Below, one piece after another: positions 56,603-64,000 of a stretch of DNA of 64,000 nt. Under the pieces are notes generated by a model. That model had not been told where the DNA came from. It saw only the letters and a program-made list of their open reading frames with translations, and ran no database searches. Numbering within the stretch: the first letter of the stretch is position 1; every line of letters starts with the position of its first letter. The stretch lies in contig NC_079215.1 in assembly GCF_029633865.1 (NCBI RefSeq), positions 52,551,485 to 52,615,484 of the forward strand, in the 5' to 3' direction. This DNA comes from Lampris incognitus. Taxonomy: Eukaryota > Chordata > Actinopteri > Lampriformes > Lampridae. Position numbers and translations under genes: made by a program.

Positions 56603-57146
56603 TACTAGGAGGCAAACTCAAAAACAGTACTCGCATGCATATGTACCTACATGCAATAGATCGTTACAGCCTTTCAACCCCACCTCATGTTTTATATAAA
56701 AACTATAACAATTTTTAATAAAATCCAATGATTTAGAGTAATTTTAAACACATTCATGTCACCTCATGACCGATGTACTACCTGAACGATAAATGTTCAA
56801 GATGTAATCAGTAAGGTCTGAATTTGGATTTAAAACTTGCCCATTTCCTAGCTACTGTAATGACTAATTGGCAGTACAGAAAGAAGAGCTCAGTCATGTG
56901 GGCCAAGTCTTTTTCTATGCAGTAACTCAGTATAGAGATGTCAGTGTTTCTTGGATATGCTCCTATCAAGGGTGATGCAAGTATTCAATCAAAGTTAACA
57001 GGGCTCTGCACTTTGACGGTGTGTTTAAATTTTAGGGTACTTAACGTTAATATTCTGCTTAAGTACAAAGCAAGACAGACCTAGTCCTCCCAGTGGATTC
57101 TAAAGGGACTTCAGTTGGGAGCAAGCGTAATCCCACTCCTGATGTA

Positions 57147-58343
57147 CACTACCGTTCAAAAGTTTGGGATCACCCTAACAATTTCGTGTTTTCCATGAAA
57201 AGTCACACTTATTCACCACCATATGTTGTGAAATGAATAGAAAATAGAGTCAAGACATTGACAAGGTTAGAAATAATGATTTTTATTTGAAATAAGATTT
57301 TTTTTACATTAAACTTTGCTTTCGTTAAAGAATCCTCCATTTGCAGCAATTACAGCATTGCAGACCTTTGGCATTCTAGCTGTTAATTTGTTGAGGTAAT
57401 CTGGAGAAATTGCACCCCACGCTTCCAGAAGCAGCTCCCACAAGTTGGATTGGTTGGATGGGCACTTCTTTGAGCAGATTGAGTTTCTGGAGCATCACAT
57501 TTGTGGGGTCAATTAAACGCTCAAAATGGCCAGAAAAAGAGAACTTTCATCTGAAACTCGACAGTCTATTCTTGTTCTTAGAAATGAAGGCTATTCCATG
57601 CGAGAAATTGCTAAGAAATTGAAGATTTCCTACACCGGTGTGTACTACTCCCTTCAGAGGACAGCACAAACAGGCTCTAACAGGTACTATTTAATGAAGA
57701 TGCCAGTTGGGGACCTGTGAGGCGTCTGTTTCTCAAACTAGAGACTCTAATGTACTTATCTCCTTGCTCAGTTGTGCAACGCGGCCTCCCACTTCTTTTT
57801 CTACTCTGGTTAGAGCCTGTTTGTGCTGTCCTCTGAAGGGAGTAGTACACACCGGTGTAGGAAATCTTCAATTTCTTAGCAATTTCTCGCATGGAATAGC
57901 CTTCATTTCTAAGAACAAGAATAGACTGTCGAGTTTCAGATGAAAGTTCTCTTTTTCTGGCCATTTTGAGCGTTTAATTGACCCCACAAATGTGATGCTC
58001 CAGAAACTCAATCTGCTCAAAGAAGTGCCCATCCAACCAATCCAACTTGTGGGAGCTGCTTCTGGAAGCGTGGGGTGCAATTTCTCCAGATTACCTCAAC
58101 AAATTAACAGCTAGAATGCCAAAGGTCTGCAATGCTGTAATTGCTGCAAATGGAGGATTCTTTGACGAAAGCAAAGTTTGATGTAAAAAAAATCTTATTT
58201 CAAATACAAATCATTATTTCTAACCTTGTCAATGTCTTGACTCTATTTTCTATTCATTTCACAACATATGGTGGTGAATAAGTGTGACTTTTCATGGAAA
58301 ACACAAAATTGTTTGGGTGATCCCAAACTTTTGAACGGTAGTG
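57147..58343. mobile_element. Palindromic Tc1 derivative with 535-bp inverted arms
   Basis: TA-flanked element whose arms, 57147-57681 and 57809-58343, are near-perfect inverted copies around a 127-bp spacer. The outer ends read CACTACCGTTCAAAAGTTTG. Each arm carries an inward-reading Tc1 transposase N-terminus (MARKRELSSETRQSILVLRN, then EIAKKLKISYTGVYYSLQRT, a helix-turn-helix domain; ATG at 57526 plus and 57964 minus). Beside it is an outward-reading transposase C-terminus (NLWELLLEAWGAISPDYLNK, then LTARMPKVCNAVIAANGGFF). The minus copy runs on through the spacer (RKRSGRPRCTTEQGDKYIRV). The catalytic core is absent, so it is non-autonomous. Confidence 0.85.
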
Positions 58344-58752
58344 TATATTTGCATCAGACACCCTACTGTCTTTAGCCAAACTAGCTAGTTCATTTGTCAG
58401 GCTGAGGTTCTTGAGATATTTTATAGATGTCAGTTTACAACTTCAAAGCTTGGACGAGTCCACAGGAGGAGAACTATTGATTCCAGGAATGTTCCATGAG
58501 AAAGAGGGGTACACACTCCGATGGAGAATTAGCCCGTCCCTTTAAAGCAGTACGGCCTAATGTTTCAAGGGATGACAAAAGTGGCTAAAGTAAGGATGTG
58601 GGGATTACCTTTGCACAGCATGCTCTCACATGTACATAGACTGACTCGCCAGTGTCATCGTCCGAAAAGACAGGCCTGCTTTACCCGAGAGCTGTCCCGG
58701 GTTTCAAAAGTGAGTTTAGTCGATCTGTTCTCCCTTTACCCAGAGAGAAGGG

Positions 58753-61700
58753 ATGCCCTGCCTCCTCCAAACGCTGGAGTCAATGGAAGCGGATAGAGTG
58801 ACTCCCCGTCCTCCCACGGGGAAAGAGGCCCGGCAGCCTGCGGGCCGGGAGCAGCCGGTGGTCAACCGTGTTGGCTGGTTCTTCTCGCCACTGTGGACCC
58901 CTCGGTCCACCAGGCGGCGCCGGGACTTTGCCGATGGCCGGGGGAGCCAACAAGCGGAGGCCTGGCTGGATGACCACTCCGACTTCACGCGGGACTACTT
59001 TTTACGAAGAGCCTCCACGTAAGCACCCCATGAGGCATTGTTGTAGCTGTTTTGTTGTTGTTGTTGTTTTTAATAATTATTATTGGGAGAAACCGCAGCA
59101 TTGTAGTCAGCCTGATGAAAAAGGTGGGTCACGGATATTCTAGTGCAAATATTTGTGAGACTTAGTGGAAAAATCGGTGAATAATCAATAGTGCAGGGTT
59201 AAAAACATGGTACTGACAATGCAGTTGTTTTGTCATAGCTCCCACGTGACTGCCCCGCTTTGGCAACATCCTGTGTTACATACTATGGCCATACCCTACG
59301 ACATTTTAGTGCTCTTCTTCCGACGGTTTAGCATTAATCCTTAATCGGAAGGGACAGGTGTGGGTGTTTTTGTTAAGAGGAAATCTGCGATTTCCCAGAT
59401 CTGTCCCTCCCTATGGCAGCGAGAACTATAAACAAGGTGTAGCAGCCATTTTTGCTTGTGTGCCATCAGCTCAGCAATAAAAACAGTTCCCACGCGTGTA
59501 AAAAAAAAAAAATCACATCCTGGGACCTGGGCTTATCGGCCAGCAGCCATACCAACTTGTACCCTCGCTCTGCTGATTGGCTGAAGCTAAGCAGGTATGG
59601 ACTTGGCTAGTACTTAGATGGGAGACCTCCAGAGAAGACTGAGTCGCTACCGGAAGTGGTGTTTGTGGGCCAGTAGGGGGCAGTCTTCCCTCTGGTCTTA
59701 AAAAAACAAAAACAAATATCAAAATCCCAATGCCCTAGTGCAGTGATGGGGACACTGCACTGTAGGAGATGCCATCTTTCAGATGAGATGTTAAACCAAG
59801 GTCCTGACTCACTGTGGTCATTTCCATGGCACTTATCACAAAGAGTAGGGGGTTCCCCGGTGTCCAGGCAAAATTCCCAACCTGGCTCTCTCCATCTGGC
59901 CACTGAATCATCCCCTCGTGTAATTGGCTCAATGATTCCTCCCTCTCCACCTCAAGCTGATGTGTGGTGAGCATTCAGGCACAAAATGGCTGCTGTGCAT
60001 CACCCAGGTGGGTGGTACACGTTGGTGGTGGTTGAGGTGAGTTTCCCTGTCACTGTGAAGCACTTTGGGTGTCTAGAAAAGCGCTATATAAATGTAATTC
60101 ATTATTATTATTAAGCTTATGCAGCTAATACATTACAAACTACATCAAATTATGGGAACACTTGTACTGTAATATTGATTGTAGAATTGGTAGATTACCT
60201 TTCCAACAGAATCATCACCACATTGTCATCACATTTCAATACTTTTTCCTGTTTGAGTAGGAAGGTGTTTGCTGCTGCACCAGTGTTCCTCCTACCCCGT
60301 CAAAAATGTCAACAGTGGTATATGAAGAGTGTCTCCAACCGTGGTATAGATACCAATTGATGCTATGAAACTTAACTCCATGGTCCAGAAAAATAAATTA
60401 TACATTTATTAATGGAGAAAAATCCTGGAATCAGCTTTAAAGAGAGACTGACATGCCCTTTCTGAACACATTTTTTGACATTGGGAGTTTGAATCATAAC
60501 CGAAAATAGGTGGTTTTATGAATTCAAAGCTATTGGCTACTGTCCTCCTGTGTGTTCGTGTGGGTGAGGCTTGGTACCACTCATCACTTGCCGTAGAAAA
60601 AAATGGTGGTAGGCCTACAGCACGGTAGTGCAATACAACTTGGCGAATAATATGTTCAATGATACAAATAACTGTTAGATAGACTGATGATAGATATTTA
60701 GATAAATAGACAAATAGATAGATATACAGATAGACAGCAATACGTCATAGCAAGATCGATAATAAAGTCTCAGCAAAATAGCACAAACACGAGCCAAGTA
60801 GCTAGCAGGAGGGGCTGAAAGAACGGCTTCTCTGTGGTTTTATAGCATCTCGCTACGGACACACCATATATGCAAATTGACTGGTGTCTACGTATCCACC
60901 GGCACAATTTGTCATTGGACACCATCAACAGTCAATCACAGATCTCTTTCGAGTGGCCGCAGATGCGCTGTGTTGGCCACTGAATTTCTTCGTGGTCACA
61001 TTCCAACTCAGAACACAGCCTATCAACAGGAATTTCAGATTTTGATGTCAGTATCACTTTTTAAAAAAAAGTGTGCTTTCCATGGACATAAACAGTCGTA
61101 GTAACAGTCACAAGTGACCTGGTTTTGTACTTTATTCTTTGCTGACTTAATCGCCTCTTTTCCCCACATATGCACTGTCCATTTTTCATGGGTTTAATGC
61201 TCATTTATCTGTCATGTCTTGAATGTCACTTCAGGGCCAGTGGTTCTCAGCTGGAGACATCCCCATTGCAGCCCCAACTTCCCAGGAACAGCTCTGACTA
61301 CTCTGACATGCTCACCACCCCTCGCCCTCGTCGGGGTTCCTCTCCATTGACCAGTTGCCATCTCCATACTCGTACCAAAGAAAGACCTGATCCCTTGTCT
61401 TGTAATCGCAATGCCCCTGAGTGGTTGGACCCAATCAGCCCAGATTTGCCACGCTGTCGCTCTTCCCACTCACTTCGCTCTCCCCGCTCCCCTGTTTCTC
61501 CTTGTCCCCCCCTCTCTCCCATTTGCCTTTCCTCCTCCCATGCACGCCACCAGTCCCTTTCCCCCCAACCACAGCGGTCCTCTCCGAAGAAGGCTGCAGT
61601 TTGTGGGCGAGGTGAGGGCTGCCTGTGGATGTTGGGGCTCCTTAGAGGAGGACTCAACCAGGTGGGCTCTATGGCAGAGCTCTGTCAAGGGGCCCTCCTG

Positions 61701-61919
61701 CATGTTGGGGAGCTGGTGGCAGCTGAGCTCTGCTCCCTTTCATTGGTAAAGAAGACCCAGGGTGGAAGGAACAGTTTGGAGGAAGTGGTTTCCCTGACAA
61801 CTTTGAAGAATGTGAAGGAAAACAACTCCAGTGGCCAGGCACATTTGGAGCTGGTGAAGGGTATCATGGGATATGTGGTGGCCACAGGATCGCACATAAA
61901 CATAAGAGATGCATGTGAG
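58753..61919 (+). CDS. PDE5/PDE11-family cGMP phosphodiesterase, 5' part only
   Basis: Two coding exons, 58753-59018 and 61235-61919, join in frame (951 nt, 317 aa). The second ends GAG/GTAAAC and the gene continues past 64000. The family hydrolyses cGMP (PDE11 also cAMP) through a C-terminal HD domain, controlled by tandem GAF domains. Residues about 70-90 read EAWLDDHSDFTRDYFLRRAS, close to the PDE5A N-terminal motif AWLDDHWDFTFSYFVRKAT. A Ser/Pro-rich linker follows. Then comes the first part of GAF-A (ELCQGALLHVGELVAAELCS, LSLVKK, and LELVKGIMGYVVATGSHINI, RDACE), matching PDE5A [21 protein letters not shown]. An in-frame ATG at 58783 is an alternative start; neither has a strong Kozak context. 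GAF-A is diverged from both PDE5A and PDE11A, so no symbol is given. Confidence 0.7.
58907..58920 (+). promoter_or_regulatory. CTCF-core-like motif in the phosphodiesterase first exon
   Basis: CCACCAGGCGGCGC is close to the CTCF core. It lies in the GC-rich first coding exon, where such words arise easily. Confidence 0.25.
59519..60115 (+). mobile_element. 5S-rRNA-derived SINE (SINE3 type)
   Basis: The head at about 59530-59632 is 5S-like: GCCATACCAACTTG, then GAAGCTAAGCAGGTATGGAC, CTAGTACTTAGATGGGAGAC. That last stretch includes the internal promoter of 5S genes. The body contains GTAGGAGATGCCATCTTTCA and the 3' end is GCGCTATATAAATGTAATTC, then ATT repeats, of LINE type. A 5S gene would be about 120 bp without this body, so this is a SINE and not a functional rRNA gene. 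Confidence 0.85.
59670..59683 (+). promoter_or_regulatory. CTCF consensus motif within the 5S-derived SINE
   Basis: CCAGTAGGGGGCAG fits the CTCF core consensus CCASYAGRKGGCRS at every position. It lies just after the 5S-like head. Confidence 0.4.
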
Positions 61920-63489
61920 GTAAACCTTACATTATAGTCACTTTAGCTAATGGTGTCTCACTCTCACCAATCTATTTTGCACAAGACCGCAATTCAAATG
62001 CCCAGTTTAAATCTGAATATGCCAATCAGGTCATTCCAGGTCACGGGGGGGGGGGGGGGGACACCAAGTGGGGAGAGTATTGCATGCTACATTGGTCCAA
62101 TACCTTCCTTACCTCTCTTGCACTCTCCCATTCTAGCTCGGATGATTTTAGCTTAACTGCTTAATGTAGGTGTGAGGAGGTGGACAGGGAATCCCTTTTG
62201 ACGTACTCCTTGCCTTTAATCCTTTTAGAGACTTCTGTTTCTAATTACACTGTGATTTTTGGGACACTAGCTTCCTTAATCTTTAAAGACTGTCTCTCTC
62301 TTTCTCTCTGCCCCCCCCCCCACCCCACCAGCATCGGCGTTATGGGTGGGCCTTGGGGGTCCAGGCCCATCCAGCAAGGTCACTGTGCCCCCTCAGCTGA
62401 ATTCCCTCCTTGACCAAAAAGAAATATAACTGAAATACTTTTACAGCTATAAGTAATATTAAGTCATACAATTTGGTAGCGGAAGATAGTGATAGTTTGC
62501 ATTTAGGAAACAATTTCTTACTAAAAATAACAACCCCCTGTCTAGCTAATTAAAAACAACCGCAATATTCACATTATATGACCAGCCAATCAATTATATT
62601 ACAAAGTTGAACTTATAGTTACGTAGAGACGTTAGATGGGCAGCACTAATGTGGACATTTTTGGGGTGGTGAACAATGGGAAAACTTAGCAATGTGCAAA
62701 ACTTCAACTTCAGCTGTTCTAGTGGTGAGTTCATAAATCCACTTATGCACCATGGGAAAATGTCTCACCTGCTTTGTACACTGTGCTATTTAAGAGAGGT
62801 GTTATCTGCACTTCTGTAATTGTGGCTATGTTTCTGGATGAGCGCGTATATGGTTGTATAATTATGCATACGCTTCTTGATGTGGCCTAAAGGATGTTGT
62901 TTATCCTTTCATTTGTTGTGTAACCTGTGAAGGTGGTGGCCCAATGTATAGGTTTATTTGTTATGTAGAATTTCCTCTTGCAGTACTGTATGAAATGCAA
63001 AATATTCAACGAATTTCCCCCCTGTGCATCTTAGTTTATAACCTCTGGTTTTGTGGATGTGTTGCGTGCACGCCCATGTGCATAAGTGACAGTGTGTATG
63101 TATGCCTCTCTGTAATAGTTCATTTCCTTCATGAAACGTGAGGTGAACAAAATGCCCCCGTCAAACCTGACTGCCCGTCAGTTCCTTAGGCTCTGGCACC
63201 GACCCCAGCCCCGCTACGCATACACAGCATTTACGTAGACACACTATCAGTGCACATGAGAGTGAGAGAACAAGAAAGGGAGGGAGACAGAGAGAGCAAG
63301 AGACAGAAACTGAAAGACAAGAGTCTACCAAATAGGTAACAACCACCCCACCCCTTCTGATTAAGGATCAGTGCTAACCACTTGGCAGAATCAGGCCCCA
63401 GGTGATCTAGTCAGTGTACACTCACTGAGCACTTTGTTAGGAACTAAGGGAGTCAAGCAATCAAAAAATGTAATCTAATTATGCTTTGT
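61920..63489 (+). other. Phosphodiesterase intron 2 (part)
   Basis: No further exon of the gene was found: the expected continuation of GAF-A (a DPRFN-like motif) is absent on the plus strand. It holds poly-G and poly-C runs at about 62046 and 62310 and the word TGAGCACTTTGTTAGGAAC at about 63425, which resembles a common fish repeat end. Confidence 0.4.
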
Positions 63490-64000
63490 AATTAATTAAT
63501 CTAAATTAGACACAACTGTATTTTTTATGGCGGCTTATAAATTGTCAGAGGATGCAATCTGTAAAGCCTCCGTTAACCCCCTGGGCTCTACCACCGAAAC
63601 TGACCTGCAGTCCATTGTAATCCATTTAGCGGTTGAGTTGGTTAATCTGTCACACGTAGATTTAGTCAGCAACTTAACGCCTGTTCAGGTGAGGCTAGGT
63701 TGCTCACTGTAGCATCAGGGGCTGTGCTGGGTCTGACCTCCGAGCTCACTGCTAAAGTGCTTTGCATTGAGGAGATATTTCAGGCTTGAAGTACCCCGAT
63801 GGTACGAAACTTCCTTACTGCAGAAATTGTACAGAACAGTGCTCTTATCAACAGTCCCACTTGGGGCAAGCAACGATTTCTCATCTGCTTCCATCATTCT
63901 TGCAAAGCTACTGTGGATGGTTGTGCTTTGCACAGTGACGTATGGGGTCAAAGGGCATCATAGAGCGCGATTAATCGCGTTAATTTTTTTGACACATGAT
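63490..64000 (-). mobile_element. hAT transposase N-terminal fragment with BED zinc finger
   Basis: The minus strand from 63951 encodes a BED-type finger half: TVLYNFCSKEVSYHRGTSSL, then KYLLNAKH. Further on (about 63600-63540) it reads GLTEALQIASSDNL, the segment that precedes the hAT catalytic region in ZBED-like transposases. Stops and frame breaks separate the pieces. The AT-rich GCGATTAATCGCGTTAATTTT at 63968-63988 is probably its 5' untranslated end, and the element continues past the window edge. Confidence 0.6.

Larger units (their letters stand above)
59372..60442. mobile_element. Uncharacterised TIR element, copy 2, split by a 5S-derived SINE
   Basis: The left end GTTAAGAGGAAATCTGCGAT is diverged. 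The right end GGAATCAGCTTTAAAG is the complement of the family's TTTAAAGCTGATTCC terminus. It aligns by eye with 32687-33797 over 59395-59490 and 60125-60440. The SINE at 59519-60115 fills the gap between those two parts. Non-coding. It lies in intron 1 of the phosphodiesterase gene. Confidence 0.6.

Noticed and set aside
59530-59632. 5S rRNA-like sequence
   Set aside because: It is diverged from 5S and continues into a SINE body with a LINE-type tail. It is a SINE head, not a 5S gene.
63527-63712. 61-residue plus-strand frame near the right edge
   Set aside because: The opposite strand encodes hAT transposase pieces at the same place, so this is a shadow frame.

Overview
The window is nuclear DNA of a teleost fish, probably a percomorph (inference). 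It has vertebrate genes split by canonical GT-AG introns, long (GA)n, (GT)n and (TA)n microsatellites, and a dense mix of tRNA- and 5S-derived SINEs, LINEs, hAT and Tc1 DNA transposons. Exon coordinates below were read by eye from open frames, splice signals and protein motifs remembered from human orthologues; no alignment was run.

Layout. (1) Position 1-1886: the CRMP1 3' flank, with a small hAT relic and a CpG-rich stretch carrying two perfect CRE octamers. (2) Position 1887-15554, minus: crmp1, long isoform, 14 coding exons, 677 aa. (3) Position 15555-17690: a 2.1-kb divergent spacer with a (CT)n tract, a Penelope-like fragment, a (TA)n tract and the WFS1 promoter. (4) Position 17690-35663, plus: wfs1 (wolframin), one non-coding and ten coding exons, 1052 aa. 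The region that is a single large exon in mammals is cut by three introns. Intron 2 holds a near-full-length LINE and two copies of a miniature LTR element. (5) Position 35664-41437: tail-to-tail spacer. (6) Position 41438-53203, minus: ppp2r2c (PP2A B-gamma subunit), nine coding exons, 450 aa. (7) Position 53204-58752: intergenic, with a palindromic Tc1 derivative. (8) Position 58753 to past the right edge, plus: the first two exons of a PDE5/PDE11-family cyclic-nucleotide phosphodiesterase. (9) A hAT transposase fragment at the right edge.

CRMP1-WFS1-PPP2R2C matches the order and orientation of human 4p16, where JAKMIP1 lies between CRMP1 and WFS1; JAKMIP1 is not seen here. The three genes have unrelated jobs (cytoskeletal signalling, ER homeostasis, phosphatase targeting), so this is conserved synteny and not an operon-like unit.

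The most unusual items are: a 399-bp LTR element in miniature whose LTRs contain a tRNA-like segment (20127-21623); three-deep nesting of mobile elements inside a WFS1 intron that mammals lack; a 1.2-kb Tc1 derivative with two 535-bp inverted arms; and simple repeats lying directly against splice sites of all three main genes.
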